Origin: Candidatus Accumulibacter propinquus
GTDB taxonomy: Bacteria > Pseudomonadota > Gammaproteobacteria > Burkholderiales > Rhodocyclaceae
Length of the DNA: 26,076 bases
Direction of reading: 5' to 3'
NCBI GenBank assembly: GCA_016714935.1
Contig: JADKBU010000016.1
Location: 1-26,076 of the forward strand
The notes beneath the pieces were generated by a model. The model made no database searches and was not told where the DNA came from. It was given only the letters and a program-made list of their open reading frames with translations. The position numbers and the translations under genes were made by a program. This document shows, piece by piece, positions 11,585-22,144 of this stretch (its first letter is position 1; every line of letters begins with the position of its first letter).

Positions 11585-14107
11585 GTGGACCATGCAGGCA
11601 CCAAGAGCCACGGGCGGACGCGCTTTGCGCTCAAGCAGTATTTTTCACTGAGCAGCCTGCTGTGCACCGTGCTTACCGCAGTGGTGCTGGGTTGGAGCTA
11701 CCAGCATCTCGCCCTCGGCGACCTCAAGTACCTTGCCGAAGGCCGCAACATTGCGTTGACCAACGCCTTTGCCAACGCATTGTGGCCGAACTTTGCCACC
11801 CTCGTCGATGATCATCCCGACGCAACGGCTGAGGTTCTGCGCTTGCACGCTCAGGAAATCCACCTCCAGGATCTGGTTGTGCAGCACATGAAGGGCACGG
11901 AAGTTGTCAAGGTCAAGGTTTACGCCTTGAACGGCGTGACCGTGTTCTCCACCGATCCCAGACAGACCGGCGAAGACAAGAGCAGCAATGCGGGGTTCCT
12001 GGCGGCCAGGGAGGGCAGGGTGGCGAGCGACCTGATTCATCGGGACACCATGGATACCTTCGAAGGGACCGTTACCGACCTCGATGTAATTTCGTCTTAC
12101 CTGCCGGTGCGCAACGATAGGAAGGCGATAGTCGGTGTCATCGAGATTTACAGCGACGTCACAGCCTTTGTCGTCCACCTGGAGGAAACCCGCCGGATCG
12201 TGATCGGCATTGTCTTTGGCCTGCTGGCGCTGCTCTACGGACTGCTCTACCTGCTGGTGGCGCGCGCTCAGGGGATCATCGACCGCCAATCGTCGGAGCT
12301 TGAGGCATCCCTCAATGCGCTTGAACTTGCCAACCGGGAACTCGACCACCGGGTCCAGGAACGTACGCAGGCGCTCAATGAAACGAACAGGAACCTGATC
12401 AAGGAGATCGACGTGCGGCGCGCCGCCGAAAAGCAGCTCAAGCTGGCGGCGGAGGTCTTCGACAATGCCAAGGAAGGCATCATGATCACCGATGCCGACC
12501 AGCAGATCCTGGCAGTCAATGATGCGTTCACGCGGATGACCGGTTACAGCGCCGACGAAGTCGTTGGTCAGACGCCGCGCCTGCTCAATTCGGGGCGACA
12601 GGACGCTGCGTTTTACGCGACAATCTGGGCGGCACTGACCTCTGAAATGCATTGGCAGGGCGAGATCTGGAACCGACGCAAGAACGGCGAAGTCTTTCCG
12701 GAATGGCTGAGCATCGCCGCCGTGCGCGACGAGGAAGCCAGCGTATCCCACTATGTGGCGGTGTTTTCCGATCTGACGCAGCGCAAGGCGGCTGAAAGAA
12801 AGATCGACCATCTTGCTTTCTACGACATCCTCACCGATCTGCCGAACCGCCGGCTGTTGCTCGACCGGTTGCAGCACGCGCTGACTGCCAGTTCGCGAAC
12901 CGGTCGCGGCGGTGCCTTGCTGTTCGTCGATCTCGACAACTTCAAGAGCCTCAACGACATCGTTGGCCGAGACCAGGGAGACTTGGTATTGCTGCAGGTT
13001 GCCCAGCGTCTGGCTGGCTGCGTGCGCGCCAGCGACACCGTTTCGCGTCCGGGCAGTGACGAATTCGTGGTGATGCTCGAAGATCTGAGTGAAGGCGCCC
13101 AGGAGGCCGCGACGCAGGCCGAAATGGTCGGAGAGAAGATCCTGGGCCGCGCTCAGTCAGGTTTACCCGCTTGCCAGTTACGCGCATCACAGCACGGTCA
13201 GTATCGGCATTGCCCTTTTCGGTGATCGCCAGGAGGGTGTCGATGAGTTGCTGCAACGTGCGGAGTCCGCCATGCATCATGCCAAGGGGCGGTCGCAACA
13301 CGCTGCGCTTCTTCGACCCGAGCATGCAGGCGGTCATCACCGCGCGTGCCGCTCTGGAAGCCGGCTTGCGTGAAGCCGTGCAGAGAGAGCAGTTCTGGTG
13401 ACTACCAGGCGCAGGTGGATTCGTCCGGTCGGGTCACCGGTGCCGAAGCCTTGCTGCGCTGGTTCCATCCCGGAGCGCGGCCTGGTGTCGCCGGCCGAGT
13501 TCATTCCCTGGTCGAGGAAACCAGGCTGATCCCGCCTATCGGTCAATGGGTGCTGGACACGGCTTGCGAGCGACTGGCGGCGTGGGCCGACCAACCCGCG
13601 CTGGCGCATCTCACGATCGCGGTGAACGTCAGTGCCCGTCAGTTTCACGACGAGGGTTTTGTCGATCAGGTGCTGGCGGCGCTGGCGCGTAGCGGAGCCC
13701 GGCCGCAACGGCTCAAGCTGGAACTCACCGCGAGCCTGCTGGTGGACGATGTCGACCAGGTTATTGCCAAGATGAGTGTTCTCAAGGCTAAGGGCGTCGA
13801 TTTTTCGCTGGACGATTTTGGGACCGGCTACTCGTCGCTGTCTTATCTGAAGCGCTTGCCGCTCGATCAGTTGAAGATCGACCAGAGCTTCATCCGCAAC
13901 ATCCTTACCGACACCAATGATGCTGCGATTGCCAGAATGGTCGTCGTTCTCGCAGAAAGCCTGGGGCTCGCGGTCATCGCCGAGGGCGTGGAAACCGAAG
14001 CCCAGAGGGATTTTCTCGCCAGTCAGGGCTGTCACGCGTACCAGGGCTACCTGTTCAGCCGTCCGCTGCCGGTCGAAGGCTTCGAGGCGTTTGCGCAACG
14101 GGCGTGA
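11585..14107 (+). CDS. Membrane PAS-GGDEF-EAL cyclic-di-GMP protein (frameshifted)
   Basis: The GTG at 11585 is favoured by AGGGAGGG at 11570-11577. Order: TM helix (LCTVLTAVVLGWSY), about 170-residue extracytoplasmic sensor of unknown type, TM helix (IVFGLLALLYGLLYLLVA), coiled coil, PAS-PAC (about 12,450-12,790), GGDEF (about 12,810-13,280), EAL (about 13,410-14,090). GGDEF domains make and EAL domains degrade c-di-GMP. The GGDEF box reads GSDEF (13052-13066) and the usual NDxxGH is NDIVGR. EAL (13445) and DDFGTGYSSL are intact, but the conserved LELTES reads LELTAS (Ala codon 13730). Frame changes occur near 13160, 13290 and 13396, plus a compensating pair near 13,470 and 13,510; conserved sequence resumes after each. 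Consensus error is likely, so treat as one gene. Confidence 0.9.
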
Positions 14108-14282
14108 GTACGTTTGGGACGGTTGCTGGGCAAGGGCCGAGATGAATTCCCAAACCTTATCCAGGTGGATTTGTCGAGCAAGATAACGAAGTTTGGGCTC
14201 ACCAGGTGCGCTTGTGTCGAACGCGCAAAAATAAGGTGTTGTCAGCGAGTGGTATTGTTATCGCGGACCGTTCGCCTGCGGG

Positions 14283-15129
14283 TTACCTTCCTGGTGCGCC
14301 AGTATCTCGCAGTTCCTCGTTTCCACCAAGGCGCAGGACGACGGTTTCCGGGGCAGTTGAAACGGATGGGGAGGATGCTGGTGCCGATGCCGGCGGTTAC
14401 CCAGGTCGCTGCCGGCACGTCGGGAATCCAGCCCCAGGCCTGTTCGCGAGGTGCTCTCCCCGGCGTGATCAGGGCCCCGAAAACGGCAACCGGACCTGGC
14501 CGCCGTGCGTGTGGGCGGGCAAAGGCGACCAGCGTTTGCGGTGGCAGTGACGGGGCGTTGGCGGGTCGTGCATGATCACCAGCAGTTTCGCGTCGGCGGG
14601 GACGCCGGCGAAAGCTTTTGCCGGGGTCGGCGTGGTCGGTCATGTCGTCACCGATGCCGGCCAGCCACAGCCTGTCTTCGGCGCCGGGCAGCGGCAGTGC
14701 GCGGTTGTCGATCACCCGGATACCGACCGATTCCAGCGCCTTGCGCACGCGTTCGCCGTCGCCACCAGTCGTGGTTGCCGAGGACGGCGAAGACGCCGAG
14801 CGGTGCCTTGAGCAGCGCGAGTTCGCCGGCATGCTTTCCGGTGCGACTGGCTGGCCGCCGAGGACCCCGTGAATGACGAAGTCGCCGGGCAGCAGGATGA
14901 TGTCCGGGTGGGCGGCGTTGATCTCCCTGACCACCGGCGCAGCAGGGTAGCCAGCGTGCGGGGCGCCGACATGGAAGTCGGCGGCCACCGCGATGGTCAG
15001 CGGCGGTCCGGCCCAGCCCGGCGCCGCCAGCCGCAGTTGCCGCTGCTGCAACCAGCCGGGTTCGAAGCCGATGCTCCAGGCGAGCACGCCAAGCAACAGC
15101 GCGAGCACAGCCAGCGAGGCGCGCTTCAT
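14283..15129 (-). CDS. Membrane-anchored metallophosphoesterase (frameshifted)
   Basis: The start is ATG at 15129 with AAGGA upstream. An N-terminal membrane helix (LAVLALLLGVLAW) precedes a calcineurin-type phosphoesterase: ADFHVG, ILLPGDFV, GNHDWW (14762-14779), an HDP segment, and HTHGGQ (14495-14514), then LITPGRAP and TAGIGTSILPIRFNCP near the end. These are the dimetal ligands in order, resembling the YkuE-like group; substrates of that group include phospholipid-type compounds but none can be assigned here. About six single-base shifts interrupt the frame (for example near 14,800, 14,610, 14,560, 14,520 and 14,350). With them corrected it ends at TAA 14283-14285. It follows the outer-membrane channel gene by 71 bases. 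Confidence 0.82.
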
Positions 15130-15199
15130 GGTCGTCCTTGACCGGCATCGGCGCTGCCGGCAGCGGGCGCGGGCGATGCCCATGCCGGGCCGCGGTCAG

Positions 15200-16642
15200 T
15201 CAAGGCGCGCTGTTCCTTGCCGGCGCCGCCTGGTAGTCCCAGCCGCCGCCCATCGCTTTGGCGAGGTCGATCAGGGCGAAGCGCACGTCGCGCGCGGCCA
15301 GGATCTGCAGGGTCTGCGCCTGCAGGAGCTGGCGCTGCGCGTCGAGCACGTCGAGATATCCCGAATAGCCCGAGCGGTAGCGGAGTTCGGCGAGTTCGAG
15401 CGCCGCGCCGAGCTTCTGCGCGCGCCTGGCCTGCGGCGAGCGCCGCGCGCGTCGTGCGGTTGGCGATCAGCGCGTCGCGTTTCGCGAAAGGCCGTCTGCA
15501 CCGTCTGCACATAGCTCACCACCGCTGCCTCGCGACGGGCGGTTTCGGCCAGCACTTGGCTTCGATCGCCTTCAGGCCGATCAGCGGCTGCAGCAGCGAA
15601 GCGCCGATTCCCCAGGCCAGCGCCGGCGCCGAGAACAGGTCGGCGAGGCGGTGGACTCCGGAGCCGTACGAGGCGGTCAGCGACAGCGACGGGAAATACT
15701 GCGTGCGCGCGGCATCGATGCGCAGGCTCGCGGCCGCGAGCTGGGCTTCGACCTGTTTGACGTCGGGCCGCCGCTCCAGCATGTCGGAAGGCAATCCCGC
15801 CGGTACCTCAGGCACGTCCAGAAGTGGACCTGCGTCACGTCGCGGCTAATCCTGGCGTCGAATACTTCGCGCGGCGAACGCCCGAGGATCGCCGCCAGCG
15901 CCGATTCGTAGGTACCGACCGCGCGTTCGGCAACCGCGAGGTTGGCCGTGACGGCGGCGCGTTCCCGCCTGCGCTCGCTGCAGGTCGTAGTCGCCGATGA
16001 TGCCGGCCTGGTAGAGGTCGTTTTGCAGGGCCAGCGTCTGTTCGCGCGACTTCAAGGTATCGCGCAGCAGGGCAAGTTCGGCGTCAGCGGCGAGCAGGCC
16101 GAAATAGGCGCGTGCGCTCTCGGCGGCTACGGCGGTGCGAACCGTCGCGCGCGCGTATTCGGTGGCCAGCAGTTCGCTGCGCGCCGCATTCGCGCCGTGG
16201 CGATAACGCCCCCAGAGGTCGAGTTCATACGATGCGCGCAGGCCGACGCGGTAGTCGCTGTTGGTCGGATTGAAGTCCGCGGGCAAGGGCTGCGAACCGA
16301 CCAGCGTCATGCGGTTGCGGCTGGCGTCGGCGCCGAGGTTGAGGCTTGGGTAGAGATGGGACTGCGCCAGCAGCACGTTCGAGCGCGCCAGGTCGACGCG
16401 CGCCATCGCCGCCTGCAGGTCAAGGTTGTGGGCCAGCGCTTCGTCGATCAGGGTCGCCAGCGTCGGGTCGTTGAAGCTTGTCCACCAGCGTTCGAGATCC
16501 GGCGCGGCCGTTGCCGTCGCCGTCGCAGGTCGAGGACCGGCGGGGCACTCGGCGTCGTCTGGCGGGCGGCGAGCGTGAGGGTCACTGCCGCCGCGAAGGC
16601 CAGCGCGGGTCGGCGCCGAAGCGATGCTCGAAAGTCAGTCAT
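15200..16642 (-). CDS. Outer-membrane efflux channel, NodT/OprM family (frameshifted)
   Basis: This is the TolC-like exit duct of the tripartite pump. It reads, in pieces: signal-like N-terminus (RPALAFAAAVTLTLAA), LDLQAAMARVDLARSN, a first OEP repeat with SYELDLWGRYR, the middle region with RPDVKQVEAQLAAASLRIDA, then SASLLQPLIG-like strand sequence and the helix YRSGYSGYLDVLDAQ to a stop at 15200. The usual lipobox Cys is replaced by Arg (LAAR-QTT), so lipid anchoring is doubtful as written. Frame breaks lie near 16,500, 15,965, 15,835, 15,550 and 15,430. The ATG overlaps the restored end of the pump gene by 8 bases, implying translational coupling. Confidence 0.87.
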
Positions 16643-19600
16643 GGCCGCCGCCTCCCTTGCTGCTACCCGGTACTTCCGGAGGCGGGGCCGCCGCCTGCGG
16701 GACGTCATGCAGATGCCTGACTTCGTCCAGCAGTTCGTCGTGCGAGCGCTATTCGCGAACGCTCCAGTCGTAAAGCACCGAAGAACAGCGGGACGTGGAA
16801 GACCGCCAGCACGGTGGCGGTGATCATGCCGCCCATCACGCCGGTGCCGATGGCGCGCTGGCTGGCGGCGCCGGCGCCGGTAGACAGTGCCAGCGGCAGG
16901 ACGCCGAGGATGAACGCCAGCGACGTCATCAGGATCGGCCGGAAGCGCAGCCGCGCCGCCTCGATCGCCGACGCCGATGCCGACAAGCCCTCGGCGTGTT
17001 TCAGCACCGCGTACTCGACGATCAGGATGGCGTTCTTGGCCGCCAGACCGAGCAGGGTCACCAGGCCGATCTGAAAATACACGTCGTTGGTCAGCGGCGC
17101 CGCACCGAAGAACGGTCCGAGCAGGTTCTGGGTCCAGATCGCCACGAGTGCGCCGAAGGTGCCGAAAGGCAGTGCCAGAAGCACGCACAGCGGCAGCGAC
17201 CACTCTCGTATTGCGCGGCGAGGATCAGGAAGACCATCACCACCGCCAGGACCAGCGCGAAGGTCGACGCGCCGCTCGACTTCTTCTCCTGGTACGACGA
17301 GCCGCCCCAGTCGAAGCTGAAGTCCGGCGGCAGCACCTCGCGGGCGATCGCCTCGACGCGCGCAATGCCCTGTCCCGAGCTGACGCCGGGCGCCGTCTGG
17401 CCGAAGATCTTGACCGCCGGCAGGTTGTTGAAGCGGTCGAGCGAATCCGGGCCGGACGAGTGCCGGACGCTGACCAGCGCCGCCAGCGGCACCATCTCGC
17501 CCTTCTGCGAACGCACGTAGAGGCCCTGGATGTCGTCCGGCCGCTGGCGGTATTCGGGTTCGGCGGACATCAGGACCTGCCAGGTGCGGCCGTACTTGTT
17601 GAAATCGTTCACGTAGTAGGTGCCGAGAGTGGACGACAGCGCCGCGAAAACCTCGTCGATCGGCACACCGGCTTTCTTCGCCTTCTCGCGGTCGACGTCG
17701 ACGTAGAGCTGCGGCACGGTGGCGCGCCACAAGGTCTGCGCGCCGCCAAGCTGCGGATCGCTGTTGGCGCGTGCGAGAAATTGCTGCAACACCTCCTGCA
17801 GGCGTTTGAAACCGCCGTCGCCGCGGTTCTGGATGAAGAACTCGTAGCCGCCGGCGGTTCCGAGGCCGAAGATCGCCGGCGGATTGAAGCGCCAGTACCA
17901 GCGCTTCCTTGATACCGCCGGTTTTCGTGAACAATTCGCCGACGAGTTGCTGCGATGTGGTCTGGCGTTCGTGCCACGGTTTCTGCGTCACGAACAGCGT
18001 CGCCGCATTGTTGCGGAAGCCGCCGCCAATGAAGTCGAAGCCGGCGAAGGCGACGACATCCTGGTTGTCGGGGTTGCTGCGCACCGCCGCCTCAACCTGC
18101 TCGACGACCCGGGTGGTACGCTCGAGGGGTGGCGCCGTCGGGCAGGATGATGGCGCTGATGGAAGCCCTGGTCCTCGTCGGGGACCAGGCTGCCTGGCGT
18201 CGTGCGCCAGAGGAAAGCGGTGATCGCCACCATGCCGGCGAAGAGCGTGAGCACCAGCGCGGCGCGGCGGATCACCCAGACGACACCGTCGAGGTAGTGC
18301 CGGGTGACGCGCGAGAACCAGCCGTTGAACCAGCGGAAGAAGCGGTTCGGCTGGCGATGGCCGTGTTTGAGCATGATCACGCACAGTGCCGGCGACAGCG
18401 TCAGCGCGACGATGCCCGACAGGACCACCGAGATCGAGATGGTCACCGCGAACTGCCGATACAGCTCGCCGGTGAGCCCGCCGAGGAAGGCGATCGGTAC
18501 GAACACCGCGGTCAGTGTCAGTACGATGGCGATGATCGGGCCGGTCACCTCGTGCATCGCCTTGACCGCCGCGTCGCGCGGCGGCAGGCCTCCTCGCGCA
18601 TGATCCGCTCGACGTTCTCCAGCACGACGATGGCATCGTCGTCGACGATGCCGATGGCCAGCACCATGCCGAACAGGGTCAGGGTGTTGATCGAATAGCC
18701 GAGTGCGTAGATGCCGGCAAAGGTGCCGATCAGCGATACCGGTACGGCGGCGAAGGGGATGATCGCCGCGCGCCAGCTCTGCAGGAACAGGTACACCACC
18801 AGGAAGACCAGCAGCATCGCTTGCCGAGCGTCTTCGCACTTCCTGGATCGACACCTTGACGAAGCGCGTGGTGTCGTAGGGCACCGCGTAGCTGAGGCCC
18901 TCGGAAGCGCTGCTGCAGTTCGTCGACGGTGGCCTGCACGCTCTTCGCCACGTCGAGGGCGTTGGCGCCGGGCGACAGGAAGATGCCGACCAGCGTCGCC
19001 GGCCGGCCGTTGTAGCGGCCGTTGAATTCGTAATCGCGGGAACCCAGTTCGACGCGTGCGACATCGGCGAGGCGAACGGTGGAGCCGTCGGGGTTGGCGC
19101 GGACGATGATCTCGCTGAACTGCGCCGGGTCGGCCAGGCGCCCTGGGAGGTGATCAGGACCAGGTCCTGGCCCTGCCGATCGGCGACTGACCGACCTGCC
19201 GGCGGCGAATTGCGCGTTCTGTTCGTTGATCGCGTTGGCGACGTCACCGGGCGTCAGCTTCAATTGCGCGAGGCGATCCGGCTTCAGCCAGATGCGCATG
19301 GCGTAGTCCTTGGCGCCGAAGATCTGCACATTGGTCGTGCCGGGCAGCCGCTTCAGTCGGTCGAGCACGTTCAGCGTCACATAGTTCGAGGTGAACAGGT
19401 CGTCGTAGCGGCCGTCGGGTGAATAGAAGGCGAGCACCTGCAGGAAAGCTGACGAGCCGGGCTCGACGGTCACTCCCTGGCGGCGAACCTCGAGCGGCAG
19501 CCGCGTTTCCACCTGCTTGACCCGGTTGGCGACATTGACTGCGGCGATGTCGATGCTGGTACCGATCTCGAAGGTGACCTGAATCTGCGCGACGCCGTTC

Positions 19601-19854
19601 GACGACGAATTCGACGACATGTAGATCATGCCGGGCAGGCCGTTGATCGCGTTCTCGAGCGGTGCGGCGACGGTCGATTCGAGCACTTCGGCCGAGGCGC
19701 CGGGGTAGGTCGCCTGCACCGTTACTACCGGCGGTGCGATTTCGGGATACTGCGCGATCGGCAGCGAGCGCATCGCCGCCAGGCCCGCGAGCACCAGCAA
19801 TACCGAAACGACCACCGCGAAGATCGGGCGGTCGATGAAGAAGCGCGAGAACAT
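16635..19854 (-). CDS. RND multidrug efflux inner-membrane pump, AcrB/MexB (HAE1) family (frameshifted)
   Basis: It exchanges protons for drugs in the inner membrane. The N-terminus MFSRFFIDRPIFAVVVSVLL, porter domain (PGASAEVLE, NAINGLPGM), TM4 GIVDDDAIVVLENVER with the proton-relay Asp pair, second porter repeat (TYYVNDFNKYGR) and TM10 LLGLAAKNAILIVEYA with the essential Lys are present; the span of about 1,070 codons fits the family. Frame shifts occur near 19,165, 18,900, 18,825, 18,590, 18,130, 17,890, 17,200 and 16,750, and conserved sequence returns each time. Restoring the last one extends the C-terminus to a TGA at 16635 that overlaps the channel gene. The ATG has GGAGAAGG upstream and lies 15 bases after the adaptor stop. 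Confidence 0.92.
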
Positions 19855-19869
19855 GGTGGCCTTCTCCGC

Positions 19870-21095
19870 TTACTTGCCGGTCGCAGCAGCTGGCACCGCC
19901 GCGGCGGCGCCGGCGCAGCGGCAGGAGGGGCCGCCGGCATCGCCGGCCGGCGTGATGCGCACCGGGGTGTTCGGCATCATGATCCGCGCCACGCCGTCGA
20001 CGATCACACGGTCGCCCGCGGCCAGCCCCGAGTCAATCAGCCAGACGTTTCTGCCGTCGCTCTCCGACCAGTCGCCGACGACCACCGGCCGGGCCTCGGC
20101 GATCTCCTTGCCGTCCTTGTCCCCGCCGACGACGTGAACGAATCCCTGCGGCCCTTCGAGCACGGCGACCTGCGGCACCGCCAGCGCCCCCGCCGTTGCG
20201 CTCCCTTCAACGCGACGCGCACGAACTGGCCGGGTTTCAGGGCCAGGTCGGCGTTGGCGATCTCGGCGCGCATTTCGTGAGGTGCCGGTCTGCGGGTTGA
20301 CGCGCGTGTCGGTGAAGCTGATCCGCCGCTGCGCGGAAAGGTCGAGCCATCGGACAGTTTCACCGAAACCTCGAAGGCATTGTTGCGCGGCAGTTGCAGG
20401 CGACCATCGGCCATCGCCTTGTTGAGCCGCAGTTGCTCGTTCTCGGAGATGTTGAACAGTATCCAGATCGGGTCGACCTGCGACACCGTGGTGAGCAGCG
20501 TGGTATTGGCGTTGGCCAGGCTGCCTTCCGACTGCTGGGCGCGGCTCGACAGGCCGCTGATCGGGGCGGTGACGCGGGTATAGGCGAGATTGAGCTTCGC
20601 CTCGCTGAGCTTCGCTTGCGCCGCCTTGATCGCGGCCGTGGCGAACTCGGCCGCGGAGGCCGCGTCGTCGGCTTCCTTCTGGCCGATGGCCTTGCGCTCG
20701 GCGAGCGGGCGCAGGCGCGCCGCCTCGCGGTCCGCCTGCGTCTTCTGGGCCTTGGCGCGCAACAGTTCGGCCTCGGCGGCCGCGAGTTGGGCCTCGAATG
20801 GCATCGAGCAGAAACAGCGGTTGCCCGGCGCGCACCGCCGCTCCCTCCTGGTAGAGCCGCTTCTCGACGATGCCGGTGACGCGGGCGCGGACTTCGGCAT
20901 CCTTGGAGCCGGCAGTCTGTCCGACGTACTCGAAGGTGACCGGGAACTGGCCGGCTGGACGCTGACCGTGGTCACTTCCGGGGGCGGAAAGCCACCCATG
21001 CCGCCGGGAGGCTGCTGCCCCGCAGCCGCAGCGACAACGGCCAGGAGCAGCACGGATAGCAAAGGGGCGGCAGGTTGGGCAGCAGGCGCGGGCAT
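19870..21095 (-). CDS. RND efflux periplasmic adaptor (membrane fusion protein, AcrA/MexA type; frameshifted)
   Basis: The adaptor links pump and channel across the periplasm. From ATG 21095 (GAGGAA upstream): signal peptide (LLSVLLLAVVAAAAG), beta-barrel/lipoyl start TFEYVGQTAGSKDAEVRARVTG, lipoyl EGAAVRAGQPLF, a long alpha-hairpin (AQLAAAEAELLRAKAQ to AKLNLAYTRV), second lipoyl half TAPISGLSSRAQ, SQVDPIWILFNISE, and the membrane-proximal domain ending at TAA 19870. No lipobox Cys is visible. Frame breaks near 20,950, 20,805, 20,340, 20,285 and 20,205 need correction for a continuous protein of about 400 residues. First gene of the leftward operon; its promoter carries the palindromic operator. 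Confidence 0.9.
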
Positions 21096-21153
21096 GGAGG
21101 TTCCTCGAGAAGCGCAGTGCGCGGTGATGCATTGCGACTTGCGGAAGGAGCGG

Positions 21154-21183
21154 ATTTTACGTACATTCAGGAATGTTTGTAAA
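21154..21183 (-). promoter_or_regulatory. Promoter of the efflux operon
   Basis: On the minus strand TTTACA (21183-21178), an 18-base spacer and TAAAAT (21159-21154) form a good sigma70 promoter, with start near 21147, about 50 bases before the adaptor ATG. The spacer and both hexamers lie in the palindromic operator. For the divergent repressor gene the same segment offers TTTACG (21156-21161), 17 bases, GTAAAT (21179-21184), so both promoters may be face-to-face and co-repressed. Confidence 0.65.
21156..21183. promoter_or_regulatory. AcrR/TtgR-type operator palindrome
   Basis: Half-sites TTTACGTACATTC and GAATGTTTGTAAA flank a central AG; 11 of 13 positions are symmetrical. The ACATTC/GAATGT core and outer TTTAC/GTAAA arms resemble the known acrAB operator of E. 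coli (TACATACATT...AATGTATGTA) and the TtgR operator. It lies between the adaptor gene and the tetR-family gene, and overlaps the promoter. Confidence 0.78.
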
Positions 21184-21224
21184 TGGGCACGCCGCAAGCT
21201 GTGCTGTTTCTCCGGACGAAAATA

Positions 21225-21864
21225 ATGATGGTGAGAAGGACAAGAGACGAGGCGCTCGCCACCCGTGAAGCGCTACTCGACGCCGCCGAGCGTGTTTTCT
21301 GCGCCAGCGGCGTGACTCGGGCGACTCTCGGTGACGTGGCCAGTGCCGCCGGCGTCACCCGCGGCGCCGTCTGGCACTTCCGTGACAAGGGCGAGCTGTT
21401 CGGCGCGATGTGCAGTCGTGCGACGCTGCCGATGCAGAGCCGCCTCGAACAGGCGGCGGATGGTGACGGCGACGACGCCATCGCGACTTTGCGCGAGGTT
21501 TCGCACGGGCCTTGCGCGAGATCGCCTCGGATCTCGTACCCGAGCCGTGCTCGAAATCCCTGCTCTGCAAGTCGGAACGTTTGACCCAGACGACCGACGG
21601 CGCGCCGCATGTGGACGAAATGGACCGCCAGTGCGTCTGCGCCGTCGAGCGCATCATCCTGCGCGCGATCGCCCGGGGCGGCTGCCAGCGGACACTGACA
21701 GCAACCTCGCGGCGCATTTGCTGCAGGCGTTCTTCCACGGCGTGATCCAGCTTTGGCTGACGCATCCCGAGGCCTTCGACCTCAATGCCGCAGCACGGGC
21801 CATGGTTGAGACGATGCTTGCCGGTTTGGTCGCAGCCCCGCCGCGGCGGTGTGCGGCGGTTTGA
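21225..21864 (+). CDS. TetR/AcrR-family repressor of the efflux operon (frameshifted)
   Basis: The N-terminus from ATG 21225 (MMVRRTRDEALATREALLDAAERVF) and the helix-turn-helix TLGDVASAAGVTRGAVWHFRDKGELF closely follow AcrR/TtgR. The C-terminal ligand domain reads LREIASDLV...RLTQTTDG in a second frame and NLAAHLLQAFFHGVIQLWL to TGA 21864 in a third; breaks lie near 21,503 and 21,685. Corrected length is about 212 residues, normal for the family. The usual GA(V/I)YWHF reads GAVWHF, lacking Tyr at the end of the recognition helix. It is divergent from the pump operon across 129 bases holding the operator, so autoregulation and pump repression relieved by drug binding are inferred. Confidence 0.9.
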
Positions 21865-22144
21865 CCCCGGTCGCCGCGGCCGGGGGCGACTGACCGGCAG
21901 TTGAAACACCAGCAACTGCATTGATCATTCCGGCGACGGCAACTCGGGCGGTCGGCCAGCCGTGTTATGATTGGCCGGATGATGCATGAATTACCGGAAA
22001 CGCTGAGGGTGGCCGTCACGGCGGTAGGGGCGCGAGCGGGCACCAGCCAGGCGGTTGACCGTCGGCCAGGTGAGCGGGCTCTGCCACCGCGGAAATCGCT
22101 GGAAATGGCCTCAGTTGGCGGGCGGTGCAGGGGATTGGGGTAGC
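21865..22144. other. Intergenic region between repressor and capsule genes
   Basis: 280 bases. GGTCGCC...GGGCGAC just after the repressor stop (about 21868-21891) and CAGTTG...CAACTG (21898-21918) could form hairpins, but neither has a T run, so termination is uncertain. TATGAT at 21966-21971 lacks a matching -35. A 54-codon frame at 21979-22143 is not recognisable. Confidence 0.4.

Noticed and set aside
11645..12877. 410-codon open frame on the minus strand
   Set aside because: It is the antisense shadow of the clean PAS-GGDEF coding frame, as expected in GC-rich DNA.
14108..14282. Terminator between the convergent GGDEF-EAL and phosphoesterase genes
   Set aside because: I found no stem with a T run in this 175-base gap.
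21979..22143. 54-codon open frame ending just before kpsS
   Set aside because: It has no ribosome site and no recognisable family; it could be a piece of a shifted kpsS N-terminus, but evidence is too weak.
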